A DNA stretch of 64,000 bases from Pyrocephalus nanus (Eukaryota > Chordata > Aves > Passeriformes > Tyrannidae): contig CM076279.1 in the NCBI GenBank assembly GCA_038380795.1, positions 8,199,001-8,263,000 on the forward strand, written 5' to 3'. The position numbers and the translations under genes were made by a program. Shown one piece after another: positions 1 to 10,901 of the stretch. Position 1 is the stretch's first letter. Each line of letters starts with the position of its first letter. Under the pieces are notes generated by a model, which worked only from the letters and a program-made list of their open reading frames with translations, searched no databases and was not told where the DNA came from.

Positions 1-1545
1 CAGCATGCTGTCCATGGAGTTCAGGGTCTGCAAGGAACACACAGAGCAGTGGCACTCATTCTGCTCTTCCTCCCAGACCACGGAGAGCCATCTGAACCCC
101 CCATGCCACAGGAGGAGGAGAAGGATGCCCACACTTCCCAGGAGAGACATGGGCATAGACAATCTGCAGGGGCAGAGCAGCCTGGGATCCCTGCTCGTGT
201 GGCAGCGTGGGAGAGCCAGGCAGCAGCCCAGAGGGGCCGGAGGCTCCTGGAGCTTACCTTGATATAGAGGGCAAGGTCTCCTTTTGGCATTTCCTTCTCT
301 GCAGGCAGCCAGAAGACACTGGAGAAACACGCCCGGAGGAGCTTTTTGGCTTTGCCCTCCAGCGCTGCACCCACCAAGCTGCAGGGAGAGAGCAGGGCAC
401 TGGTTGCACACCGGTGCTGGGAGCAGTTCCTCGATGGCTCATGCAGGTGCTGTCAGACCTCTGGGCCAGGGGGCCCCCGACGGATGGGCACGAACCTCAA
501 TTTCTCAAGGGCCAGCATGGAAAGGTGCCGAATCTCTGTGCACAGGCGGTCCCTTGGCTCTTCTTCCAGCAGCGCCTGCAGAGCACAACCGGGATGGCAC
601 CTGGCAGCTGCCAGCACCCAGTGCCTGCTCTCCCTGACCCGCCCAAGCGCTGCCCGCACAGCCTGCCTGTGCCAGGGGGCTTTGCTGCCTTCCCCACAGT
701 GCCAGGAGTGCCCTCACCTTGATGTTCTCTGACAGCTGGCACACGTCACAGAACAAATCCAGGCCCTGGGTCAGGCCATGGTTCAAGGCGCTTCTGCAGA
801 GGACGGAGATGCTCCGAAGAAACGTGGCCTTGTCTCTCTCCTCCTGCCAGCCGGGGGACAGAGACACAAGCAGGGAATGTGAAGGGGCAGACACAGCCAG
901 TGGGACCGCAGCACTGGGGGTGCAGTGCCCTGCGGCAGAAGCAGCCCTGCCCTGCCAGCACCCCTCCAGCAGCCCGGCAGCACCACCCCTGCCAGCAGAC
1001 AGCAGCACAGCCACCCTCCAGCTGGCCACAGTTACCTGGTTGGGGCTGGTGACAAAGGCCAGGATGGAATCAACGGCTTCCTCCTCCTCCTTGTAGATGG
1101 GCAACCAGCTGGCATCTAACGCGGGGAAGAGCAGGGAGAGCTGCAGAGGGTCCAGCAAGAGGAGGGAGCAAAGGATATCTGCCCTCCACACAGCCCTGTG
1201 CCCGCTGCCCTGGCACGGCCTTCCATTGTGGCTCCTGGCTGGAGGGTGCCCAGCAGAGGAGCTCCCATGCCTGTTTGGGAAGTCCTAGTGCCCCAGGCTG
1301 AGAAAGGCACTGGCAGACAGGCAGAAAAGGCCCAGGCTCCCACAGCATTGCTGCCTCCTGCCAGCCCAGCTGCCCCTCGCTGCCCACAGCCCACAGCCCC
1401 TCTGCCCTCACTCACCGATCTTCAGGGCCTGCATCGTGGTCACCTCGTAGGGGGACGGAAGCTGCAGACCTGGAGAGCGGCTCTCCTGGGAAGAGCTGTC
1501 TTCCATCCAGGCCTGCCTGGGGCGGCCAGGGGTTCTCTTCTCCAT
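1..1545 (-). CDS. Maestro HEAT-like repeat (MROH) family gene, copy 1, 5' part only
   Basis: This is the 5' part of an MROH-type HEAT-repeat gene that runs off the left edge. The coding exons seen on the minus strand are 1545..1416, 1115..1036, 843..718, 575..496, 378..258 and 27..1 (cut by the window). All have AG/GT boundaries and consistent phase. The predicted start reads MEKRTPGRPRQ. Relative to copies 2 and 3, exon 1 has a Thr in place of an Ala (ACG against GCG) before MQALKI, so this copy also looks intact as far as it goes. HEAT-repeat proteins are helical scaffolds, and the molecular role of avian MROH copies is not established. The ATG follows an acceptor-like TTTTATTCACAG by one base, so an upstream exon could extend the protein. 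Confidence 0.75.
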
Positions 1546-1632
1546 CCTGTGAATAAAAGAACACAACACAGGGGATCCTGCCTATGGAGGGCGTCCGAAT
1601 GGTGGAGTCGAACACCCTCTGAAAAAATGCTG

Positions 1633-2226
1633 GGGCCAAATCGCCTCAGGCCAAGTGCCTCAGCAGAATGCCGTGGCCAAATCGCCTCAGGCAAAAGGCC
1701 TCAGCAAAACCTGTCAGCCAAAAGGCCTCAGCAAAACGCCTCAGCCAAAATGGCCTCGGCAAAACGCCTCAGCCAAAAGGCCTCAGCAAAACGCCTCAGC
1801 CAAAATGGCCTCGGCAAAACGCCTCAGCCAAAAGGCCTCAACAAATTGCCTCAGCCAAAAAACCTAAACAAATCGCCTTGGCAAATTGCCTCAGCCAAAA
1901 AACCTAAACAAATCGCCTTGGCAAATTGCCTCAGCCAAAAAACCTAAACAAAATGCCTCAGCCAAAATGCCTCGGCCAAAAGGCCTCGGCAAAACACCTT
2001 AGCCAAAAGGCCTCAACAAAATGCCTCAGCCAAAAAACCTAAACAAAACGCCTTGGCAAAACGCCTCAGCCAAAAGGCCTCGGCAAAACGCCTCAGCCAA
2101 AAGGCCTCAACAAATTGCCTCAGCCAAAAAACCTAAACAAAATGCCTCAGGCAAAGCGCCTCGGCCAAAAGGCCTTGGCCCAAATGCCTCAGGCAAAAAA
2201 CGCTTCGGCAAACGCCTCAGCCAAAC
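1633..2226. repeat. GCCTCAG/CCAAAA minisatellite, copy 1 upstream region
   Basis: This is a dense run of half-units such as gcctcagccaaaag and gcctcggcaaaac. They combine into a higher-order period of about 27 bases, with some variant units containing aacctaaac. The tract is about 594 bases long and sits immediately upstream, in transcript sense, of the first coding exon of MROH copy 1. It gives rise to long plus-strand open frames rich in Lys, Pro, Gln, Ala and Ser, which are by-products of the repeat. Confidence 0.95.
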
Positions 2227-2400
2227 TCCGCGTTCCCTCGGGGCCGCCAGGGGTCGTGGACAAGACGGGGGCTGCACTCGAAGGCTCCTCGCCACCGCTG
2301 CGCTCCTGTCCTATCCGCTCGCCGTCCTGACGGACACTGGCACCCCGTGGGCCACGGCAACGCTGAGCACACGCGCTGCAGTGGGGTGTCACAAAGGGCC
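2227..2400 (-). promoter_or_regulatory. CpG-dense block, candidate promoter of MROH copy 1
   Basis: A sharp rise in CpG dinucleotides (roughly 18 in 155 bases) follows the minisatellite on the side away from the gene. The spacer beyond is CpG-poor. Its place, upstream of the gene in minus-strand sense and conserved in all three units, makes it the best candidate promoter or first untranslated exon. No TATA box is evident. This is an inference from composition and position. Confidence 0.5.
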
Positions 2401-2879
2401 CCACTGTGACCCGCCACCTGCCACCAGCAACAGGTCCCAGTGCCTGTTGACGTGGCACCTGCTCCCAGCAACGGCTCCCAGGGAGCCACCACGGCAGGCA
2501 GGAACAGGCAGGGGGTCCCTGGGGCACGGGCCTGCCTCAGCCATGGGCACCCAGCTGCCCTCAGGGTGTCTCCAGGCCCCACTTTGCTCTCGTGTCTCCT
2601 CAGAACATCCTGAGGAGTGCCATGTTCAGACACACCTGTGTGCCCGCAGGACACCCCTTTCCTGTCCCCACACAGCAGAGTTGGCCTCTGCGCCCTTCAG
2701 TCACAATAAATGTGTAACATTCGCTCAAGCTTAACAGAAACCGTGGCTTTTCTCGCCTCTTCTCTTTCTCCCACTGACCAGCAAGAGCTTTTCCCCACTC
2801 AACAGCTCTTGCAGCACGCAGGCACTCAGGACCCCTCCAAAGGCCTTTGCCGCTCCCATCCCCACCTTGCACCCGTCCC
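2401..2879. other. Spacer between CpG block and CR1, with a plus-strand AATAAA
   Basis: This is GC-rich, then pyrimidine-rich sequence repeated in all three units (11,697-12,175 and 20,773-21,251). A plus-strand AATAAA stands at 2,705-2,710. No reading frame here resembles a known protein. It may be upstream flank of the MROH gene or a short divergent non-coding transcript. Confidence 0.4.
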
Positions 2880-3025
2880 CACCTTGTCAGCTCGAGCAGA
2901 GCACTGAGTGAGCGCCACATCCAGTCATGTCTTGGATACCTCCAGGGATGGGGACTCCGCCACCTCCCCAGGCAGCCCCTTCCAATGCCTGACAACCATT
3001 TCCATCAAGAAAATCTTCCTCATGA
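2880..3025 (-). mobile_element. CR1 LINE 3' fragment in array spacer, unit A
   Basis: Read on the minus strand, this has the CR1 tail signature: a dominant ggtggcggagtccccatccc, then tggaggtatccaagac, ctggatgtggcgctcactca and gagctgacaaggtgggga. It has no intact reading frame. It is repeated at 12,180-12,320 and 21,255-21,385, so it inserted before the array expanded. Confidence 0.75.
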
Positions 3026-3877
3026 TCACACACAAAGCCTCCTGAGGCCTTCAGGCCTCCCAGCAGAAACAACCCCGTCAGGCCTTTACATGCCACAAGT
3101 GTAAAACAAAGCTCTTCACTCATTCCCACCTTCAGGTTCTGGTGCCCCAGCACTTCCCAGGGAGCTCTGGGATCCTCTGCAGCCCACTCAGGGCTGAACG
3201 TTCCCTCACGATTCCATCATTCTGTGCCGCGGGGGGGCCACCGGAGACCCTTTGAAGCCGCACAGCTGCAATCCAGGGCTCAGAGGGGCATTTTGGGGTA
3301 CCGGACATGGAATTTGGAGTGAACCAAGGACACGTGGGGCTCTGCAGCTCCTATTCAAGGCCTGTGGGCATAGTTTGGGATAGTTGGGGATAGCAGGGAT
3401 GAAATTGGAGGCCCCTTGCAGAAAACTAAAGGGCTCTGTGCCTGCAGTTTGGGGACAAGGAAGCATTTTGGGGTGCCAGGGGACGATTTGGGCCCTGCAG
3501 CTGTGACATTCCCTCTGGGAGACAGCCCACCCCCACAGCCACACTCAAAGCCCCCCCACACTTGCCAGCCTCCATCTCCCAGAGCTGCTGACACATCCCA
3601 CTGCCCAAAATAAGCATGACTGCCCCCAAAATGCCACCTCAGCAGGCCTGGGGAGATGGACTCAGGAAGGGGAGGGAGCCCACGCTGCTGTGCGGGAAAT
3701 TTGAGGGCTATGGCCATGATGTGGGACAATCTGCAGCCTGCCAATGTCTCTGGGGGGGCTCTGGGTCCTGTGGCGGCTGCAGCACAGGCCTGACTGCCGC
3801 GCCCCCTCCTGGGGTGCTGGGCTTGGGAGGATGATGGGGTGCCAGAGTGGGGCAAGGGGTAGGGACACAGGGAGAAC
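3026..3877. other. Array spacer without coding signal
   Basis: This spacer lies between the two CR1 fragments and is repeated at 12,321-13,174. It contains several attttggggt-type motifs (3,288, 3,463) and a gattccatcattctgtg stretch at about 3,210 that resembles a CR1 tail on the plus strand. I find no exon with paired splice sites and no recognisable protein. Confidence 0.5.
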
Positions 3878-4045
3878 TTTGGCTGTCCAGACTGGAGAAG
3901 TGTTTGGGGTCACCTTACAGCCCCTTTAGGTACCTAAAGGAGGATCCAAGAGAGCTGGAGACGGATTTTGGACGAGGGCCTGGAGTGACAGCACAAAGGG
4001 GGAATGGTTTCACAGCGGCAGAGGGAAGGGTTACATCGGCAGTGG
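3878..4045 (+). mobile_element. CR1 LINE 3' fragment, plus strand, unit A spacer
   Basis: The plus strand carries the CR1 series tgtccagactggagaagtgt, cagcccctttaggtacctaa, gagagctggagacggatttt, gagggcctggagtgacagca and aagggggaatggtttcacag. It is in the opposite orientation to the 2,880-3,025 fragment. It lies within 300 bases of the 3' end of MROH copy 2. Confidence 0.75.
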
Positions 4046-4276
4046 CCCCGAAATGCCGCAAGAACCCTCAGGCAGCCGCTTCTTCTTTAGCCAAGGTGGC
4101 TTCTCCCGGGGAAAGCCCTGGCCAGGGCTCAACTTGTCCCAAAACCCTGAGGCCAGAGGAGCTGAGGGGAGAGCATCCCACTCCCTGCAGGACAGCCCAG
4201 GAAGGACACGGTCAGCTCGGCACACTCAGCACCGCGCAGCTGAAGGACACCAGGGCTTTGGGCATCTTGTTCCACC

Positions 4277-4282
4277 TTTATT
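4277..4282 (-). terminator. Poly(A) signal AATAAA of MROH copy 2
   Basis: A canonical AATAAA on the minus strand lies 45 bases past the stop codon of copy 2, giving a very short 3' UTR. It supports the position chosen for the last exon. Confidence 0.75.
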
Positions 4283-4326
4283 CACCCCCAGTCCTTTGGC
4301 CAAGGCACGCTGCACCTCTGCCGGGC

Positions 4327-7300
4327 TCACGGCAGGCAGCAGCGCAGCGCTTGCAGAAGGCCTCTTGGTCTTTGCTGCAGACAAGGACTCTTCAGAATCA
4401 ACGTTGTCTGAGCTGCCAGGGAGCTGACAGAGATGTCCCAGTCTTCTTCCAAGGGCTGAAGCGCTGTGACCAAAAGAAGCAGAGCCCAGATAAAACCCCA
4501 TGTCTGCAGAGACCCTCTGCATTCCCAACAGACCACACGCCTCACTCACCACTCAGGATATCAGCCTGACTCTCCGTGGTCTCCTCCCTCAGGCGCCGGC
4601 TGATGAGTCCTGGGCACAGAGCTCCATTAGCCCCTGCTCCCCAGCCTGCTGCCAGCAGCAGGGCTCCCAATCCTGCCCTCCTGCCCCTAAGCAAGGCTGA
4701 GCCCAGGAGCCACCCAAAGCTCAGGTGAGTGCGACTGAGCAAGGAGGCCAACAAGCCACCATGCATAGGTAAGGCTGGCAGAGGGAGGCCAGGCCCTGCC
4801 TCAGGGCTGCCCCTCCTTGGTGTGGCAGCAGCGGCACAGGGGCCAGGCTGCCCCAAGAGGCACCGCAGGGGCCGGCACTCACCGATGAACCTGACGGCCG
4901 CCAGGCGCACGTTGGCCTGAGGGTCCTGCAGGTATGGCAGGCTCTGATGGATGAAGTCTTCAGCCCTGCTCCTGCTCTTCTGCAGCTGCAGAGACAACAA
5001 GGCACGTCTCTCAAGGGCTGTCACACACTTGGCTTGAGCAGTGCCTCCTGCCAGCACCCCCTGGGACAGACATCCCACCCCTCCTGCTGGGTGCAGGGAG
5101 GGGACAGGGGCCTGCAGAAGAGCCCTTGGGGCTCTGTTCTTGAGGGCAGCAACAAGGATGCAGCTCCAGGCTCTGCCCAGCTGCAGAGCCCCCAGCCCAG
5201 ACGTGGCATGAGGGGCAGCCCTCCCCCAGCCTGGGCCCCACAGCTTGTCCTTACCAAACACGCTCCAAGCTCCCACAGCCGCTCTCTCTGCAGCAGGTGC
5301 TTGAGCGTCTTCCACTTCAGCAGCTCTGCAGCAGCAAGAAGGGCTTCCCTGGAGGCCTGCAGGACAGCATGAGCTCAGACATGGCCCAGGGGCCTGGGCA
5401 AAGAGATCTCTTGGCTTTGTTCCTGGCGGGATGCTGCCTTTAGGAAGCTGGGACATGCCCTAGCCCAAATGTCTGGGAGCCTTTTGAGGCAGGAGCAGGC
5501 AGGGCAGGTGTTGCACAGGGCCATGCCAGCTTCTCCGGCCCTGCTGGCTCTGGCTCCGTGCAGACCTTCCCACAGGCTGTGCAGGGGCAGCGCTGCCCGC
5601 TGCCAGCAGCCCTTGCCCCGATGCCCAGGAGCCCTGGGGGTGTCAGCCCAGCCCTCTCCCTGTCAAGGCTCAGCCTGCAAACCTGTACCTTGGCCACGCT
5701 GGGGACCTGGTCGCTCACACGGAAGAGGAGCGGCACCAGTGCCCGCCACACCTCCTTCCTCATCCTCTTCTCATCCCTGCCCACCACTGACTGCAGCAGC
5801 TCTGTGAGCATGCAGATGGACAGCTCTCGCAGCTCGCTGCACTCCTGGCAGGAAGCAGGAAAAGTGAGCTTTGCAAACAGCAGCTCCCTGCCCACAGTGA
5901 AGAGGGCCCTGATCATGGGGCTGGGGAGGGCAGAGCCTGTGGGCTCCCATCCCAGAAGCAGCAGCACTGGGCTGCACGGCCCAGAAGCCATCCCACGAGA
6001 GCCCAGGGGACTGGAGCTGGCTCCAAGTGCTGCTGGCAGGGCTGGGCTGCAGGGCAGCTGTCACTGCCCAGTGCCCATCGGAGGGGCTCAGGCGACACAT
6101 CAGCCTTACCGAGTCAAAGAGGGGCAGGAGCCTCCCCACAAGCTGCACAGCAATGAAGCTGGCCTTGCTCTTCTTCAGCTGACGCAGAATGTTTCGCAAG
6201 GCCAGCAGGATCTTCATCTTGGCCTCTTCGCTGCCAGCTTGCAGGATCTTCATCATGCCCGGCAGGAAGAGTTCAATATTTCTTGCCTGTAGGGACAAAA
6301 GAATGTCCATTGGATGAACAGGGCTGTGCCTGAAAAGCAGTGGCCAGGCCCCACACAGCTCCAGCCCCCATTTGCCAACAGGGCTGCCCCTGACACCGCC
6401 CTGCTCACCATCTCAGCTCTCTGTGACAGCCCGACAAGGCCTTCCAGCAGCAGCCTGGCTGTCACCACGTTGGGACAGCCCGGATGGCTGTCGATGTCAG
6501 GCTCGTCAGCCAACTCCTCCACCTCAGCCTTCCTGGAGGACGACTGCAGGACAAACAGAGCTGTGAGGGGCCGGCAGAGCCTGCAGGGCTGGCGAGAGGG
6601 GACCAGGGCCTTTTGCGGTCACTCACAGCCATGGGGTGGGTGCTGGGGCCTTCTGCGGAGCAGCAGAAGCAGTGTCTGCGCAGCAGGCTGGCAAACTCCT
6701 CCAAGATCTTCTCCAGCATCTCTGGCATGGAGGACATCAGCTCCCACAGCTCCGGCCGAGTGCTGCAAGGCAGAACAAGACAGGCCTGAGGGCGTGTTCC
6801 CTGTGGGGCTGGAGCTCTAGGCTGGCTCTGGGCTGGCTCAGCCAGCTTTGGCTGCTGTGGAGCCAGAACACCCAGCGGGGCTGGAAAGCGTGGGAGGGAT
6901 GGAGGGCCTGACTCTGCAGGCTGTCCCGCGGCATTCCTTGGCTTTGGCAGCCAGAGAGTCTCAGGGTCTCTCTCCCCACAGGGAACAAGCCCACTCTCAA
7001 GGCCTTCAGGGCCAGTACCTGTCTCCTTGAAGAGCCGCCTTACAGAGGAGGATGACCAATGTGGTGGGGTACAGGTTGGTCATCAGGCGGAGGAGTGACT
7101 CCGCTTTCTCCCACGCACGCTCTGTGCTGAAGTATTCCAGGCTCTCAAGGATGCAGCTCACTATCTTGGGTGCCTGGAGGGGATACAGGTGAGGATGGCA
7201 CTGCCCCTGAGGCACAGCCATGTCCTCAATTGCCCTTCCCACTCCTCTCTGCTGCCTTAAGGTGGCTTGGGGGGCCCAAATCACTGAAGGGCACGACAGT

Positions 7301-10300
7301 GCAGCCACAGGACACTTACGTCCGTCAGCCAGACGTCCGGGTCTTCTAAGGCCACATCCAGCAGGCTGCTGGGCACCTGCTGGTCCAGGATGCTGGCATC
7401 TCTCATCGCCTCGATGGCCACAAGGATGACATCTGTCCTCTCGTGGGACCGCAGGTATTTTCCAAAGGCCTATGGCAGCAAGGAAGGAAGGCATGTCGCT
7501 CTGAGTGTCCTGATGCTGCTGCTTGGCTGAGCAGCTCGAGCGGCCATGGCCAGGCGTGCCTGGCCCTGCTGACAGCAGTGGAGCTCCTGCAGGGGCTGAA
7601 ACTGCTGCTGGGACACTGGAGTGCAGCTCTTGGGCTGTCCCTGCTCAAGGACGGCAGGAACCCTCTCCCCAGGGAGCTGAGGCCACACCAGCCCCACTGA
7701 TGCGGGGTCCTTTTGCTCCCCGCTCCTTTTGCTGGTGCCACGGACACGAGTCCCAGCAAGGGCGCAGCTCCTCACCTTGGCACAGTCCCTGGCGCTCAGA
7801 GAACACAGCGCAGAGGTGGTCACAGCTTCCCACTGGGCTTGGCCTGCTCTGTCCTTTGCCCTGGATTCGACTAAACAGGCCAAACACACCACAGTCAGTA
7901 AGGCAGAGCAGCTTTGCCAGCAAGCTCACCAAACTGCCCTGGCGTCTGCTGGCAAGGTGGCAGGACAGGAGCAGTCAGGATTTTGGTCGGGTATCGGCAA
8001 CAGCTTCTTGCTACAGGTGCTGGAGGGACCAGCCAGGGTGGGAGATCTGCTCTTGCCCACCAGGGAAGACGTGGCTTTGGGACAAGGGAGTCAAGAGCAG
8101 CTCTGGCTGTGGGGCCCACAAAGCAGCAGGCTGCAAGATGCTGCAAGGAAGGGGAGGAAGGAGAGCAGCAGCAAACAGATCCTGGCCTTGAGCAGAGCGC
8201 TCAGCTTCTGCAGCAAAGGGGCAGCTGGGAAGCTCTGGGGAGCAGCTGGAGGGGGCAAAGGAGGTCAGGAAGCAGATCTATCAGGAGATGGCTGTGTGCA
8301 GAGCCATGAAGATCACCACTGCTCTGCCTTTTTACTTACAGATGAAGTCAGCCAGGGCAAAAAGAGCATGGAAAGCTGCGCAGCTTGTCTGTTCCTCGGA
8401 GAACCGGAAAAGGATGAGACGTCCCAGCAGCTTTCCGAGGAGCGGGAGATGGATCTCCCCAGAGCAAACAGGTCCAGAAATGCCTCTTCTGATGTTGGCA
8501 TGGGCCTGGATGGGGGAGACATGAGCACAAGGGCTGAGGGCATGAAGCTGGTGCCAAAGCCCCCCCCCCAAGAACGTGCCCGGGGCTGCATTCCTGGTGA
8601 GTCCAGGCTTTGCAGAGCCCTGAGTCCCTGTCTCTCAGAGCAGCCATGTGGGCAGCAGCCCTGGCATGGAGAGCGGCAGGGATGGGGGCACGGCCTGGTC
8701 CTTACCTGCAGAGTGGAATAGTCAGACAGCACACGGGTCAGCACATCGATCCTTGCCATGGCCCTCTCCCTCACAGCCTCTCTCTCGCATCTGGTGAAGT
8801 CCAGCAGCAACTGGGACAAGAGAAGCTGCTGGTGAGCCCCGGGAGCAGACACCACCTCCAGCAGCAGCACAGCTCCACTGCTGGGCCCCACTCACCCCAT
8901 CCCTCAAGGCTTCCCCTCCCCTCCAGCAAAGCCTGCAGTGGGCTGTCTGCCCATGGGTTCCCTCCCAGCTTGGGCACAAAGGCCCCGGAGCCAATCTCAG
9001 GGCCAGGCAGGAGGGCAGGTGCCACCCTTTGCAGTCCCTGTGCTCCACAAGAGCCTGGTGCCAGCCCCTGCGTGCCCACAGGAGGGGGGCACCCTCCCCG
9101 CAGGGCACTCTGCCTGCTTGGCAATGGTCTGGGGACCACTCAGCCAGGAGTGGGCAAAGCCTCCTCTCCAGGGTGAGGAACAGCCCCGTTTTTACATAGG
9201 CCAGACCTCCAAGATGCCCTGCAGCTCCTCGCTGACTCTGGAGGCAGGAAAGCTGAGCACCATTGTCCTCAGCATGCTGTCCATGGAGTTCAGGGTCTGC
9301 AAGGAACACACAGAGCAGTGGCACTCATTCTGCTCTTCCTCCCAGACCACGGAGAGCCATCTGAACCCCCCATGCCACAGGAGGAGGAGAAGGATGCCCA
9401 CACTTCCCAGGAGACACATGGGCATAGACAATCTGCAGGGGCAGAGCAGCCTGGGATCCCTGCTCGTGTGGCAGCGTGGGAGAGCCAGGCAGCAGCCCAG
9501 AGGGGCCGGAGGCTCCTGGAGCTTACCTTGATATAGAGGGCAAGGTCTCCTTTTGGCATTTCCTTCTCTGCAGGCAGCCAGAAGACACTGGAGAAACACG
9601 CGCGGAGGAGCTTTTTGGCTTTGCCCTCCAGCGCTGCACCCACCAAGCTGCAGGGAGAGAGCAGGGCACTGGTTGCACACCGGTGCTGGGAGCAGTTCCT
9701 CGATGGCTCATGCAGGTGCTGTCAGACCTCTGGGCCAGGGGGCTCCCGACGGATGGGCACGAACCTCAATTTCTCAAGGGCCAGCATGGAAAGGTGCCGA
9801 ATCTCTGTGCACAGGCGGTCCCTTGGCTCTTCTTCCAGCAGCGCCTGCAGAGCACAACCAGGATGGCACCTGGCAGCTGCCAGCACCCAGTGCCTGCTCT
9901 CCCTGACCCGCCCAAGCGCTGCCTGCACAGCCTGCCCGTGCCAGGGGGCTTTGCTGCCTTCCCCACAGTGCCAGGAGTGCCCTCACCTTGATGTTCTCTG
10001 ACAGCTGGCACACGTCACAGAACAAATCCAGGCCCTGGGTCAGGCCATGGTTCAAGGCGCTTCTGCAGAGGACGGAGATGCTCCGAAGAAACGTGGCCTT
10101 GTCTCTCTCCTCCTGCCAGCCGGGGGACAGAGACACAAGCAGGGAATGTGAATGGGCAGACACAGCCAGTGGGACCGCAGCACTGGGGGTGCAGTGCCCT
10201 GCGGCAGAAGCAGCCCTGCCCTGCCAGCACCCCTCCGGCAGCCCGGCAGCACCACCCCTGCCAGCAGACAGCAGCACAGCCACCCTCCAGCTGGCCACAG

Positions 10301-10814
10301 TTACCTGGTTGGGGCTGGTGACAAAGGCCAGGATGGAATCAACGGCTTCCTCCTCCTCCTTGTAGATGGGCAACCAGCTGGCATCTAACGGGGAGAAGAG
10401 CAGGGAGAGCTGCAGAGGGTCCAGCAAGAGGAGGGAGCAAAGGATATCTGCCCTCCACACAGCCCTGTGCCCGCTGCCCTGGCACGGCCTTCCATTGTGG
10501 CTCCTGGCTGGAGGGTGCCCAGCAGAGGAGCTCCCATGCCTGTTTGGGAAGTCCTAGTGCCCCAGGCTGAGGAAGGCACTGGCAGACAGGCAGAAAAGGC
10601 CCAGGCTCCCACAGCATTGCTGCCTCCTGCCAGCCCAGCTGCCCCTCGCTGCCCACAGCCCACAGCCCCTCTGCCCTCACTCACCGATCTTCAGGGCCTG
10701 CATCGCGGTCACCTCGTAGGGGGACGGAAGCTGCAGACCTGGAGAGCGGCTCTCCTGGGAAGAGCTGTCTTCCATCCAGGCCTGCCTGGGGCGGCCAGGG
10801 GTTCTCTTCTCCAT
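4327..10814 (-). CDS. Maestro HEAT-like repeat (MROH) family protein, copy 2, complete
   Basis: Nineteen coding exons join in frame to 767 codons plus stop: 10814..10685, 10384..10305, 10112..9987, 9844..9765, 9647..9527, 9296..9207, 8810..8706, 8505..8340, 7870..7776, 7469..7320, 7173..7019, 6762..6627, 6543..6409, 6286..6110, 5844..5689, 5356..5255, 4985..4883, 4609..4550 and 4463..4327. Every junction is AG/GT. The exon 4 (gttcgt) and exon 6 (gtctgg) donors are the weakest. MROH-like stretches are RLILFRFSEEQTSCAAFHAL (exon 8), LQDPQANVRLAAVRFIG (exon 17, a typical HEAT helix pair) and ALQPLEEDWDISVSSLAAQT (exon 19). No signal peptide or membrane segment is evident. Vertebrate MROH1, MROH2B and MROH7 are much longer, so this is a short form or lacks upstream exons. 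Family membership is firm; the exact orthologue and function are not. Confidence 0.85.
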
Positions 10815-10901
10815 CCTGTGAATAAAAGAACACAACACAGGGGATCCTGCCTATGGAGGGCGTCCGAATGGTGGAGTCGAACACCCTCTGAAAAAATGCT
10901 G

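Larger units (their letters stand above)
1..9269. repeat. Tandem segmental duplication, unit A
   Basis: Position 1 of the window recurs at 9,270 and almost every base of this interval can be paired with the next 9.3 kb, so it is one full unit of a head-to-tail array. By eye I count about a dozen substitutions in the first 1.45 kb and very few between 6,000 and 7,750. The unit contains, left to right, the 5' half of MROH copy 1, its minisatellite and CpG-dense block, a CR1-bearing spacer, and the 3' two thirds of MROH copy 2. Unit boundaries are arbitrary because the left end lies outside the window. Confidence 0.95.

Noticed and set aside
1560..1620. gtggagtcgaacaccctc looked like a tRNA T-arm
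   Set aside because: No acceptor stem, D-arm or anticodon arm can be placed around it, and it recurs only as part of the array.
1198..2734. Long plus-strand open frames rich in Lys, Gln, Pro, Ala and Ser across the minisatellite, repeated in units B and C
   Set aside because: The frames follow from the repeat composition; there is no initiation context, domain or splice structure, and the gene on the other strand explains the region.
3847..4569. A 240-codon plus-strand open frame
   Set aside because: Its 5' half is the CR1 fragment at 3,878-4,045 and its 3' half is antisense to the last MROH exons.
4542..5456. A 304-codon minus-strand open frame
   Set aside because: It reads through introns of MROH copy 2 between exons 16 and 18, changes frame relative to the exon 16 protein, and is not a separate gene.
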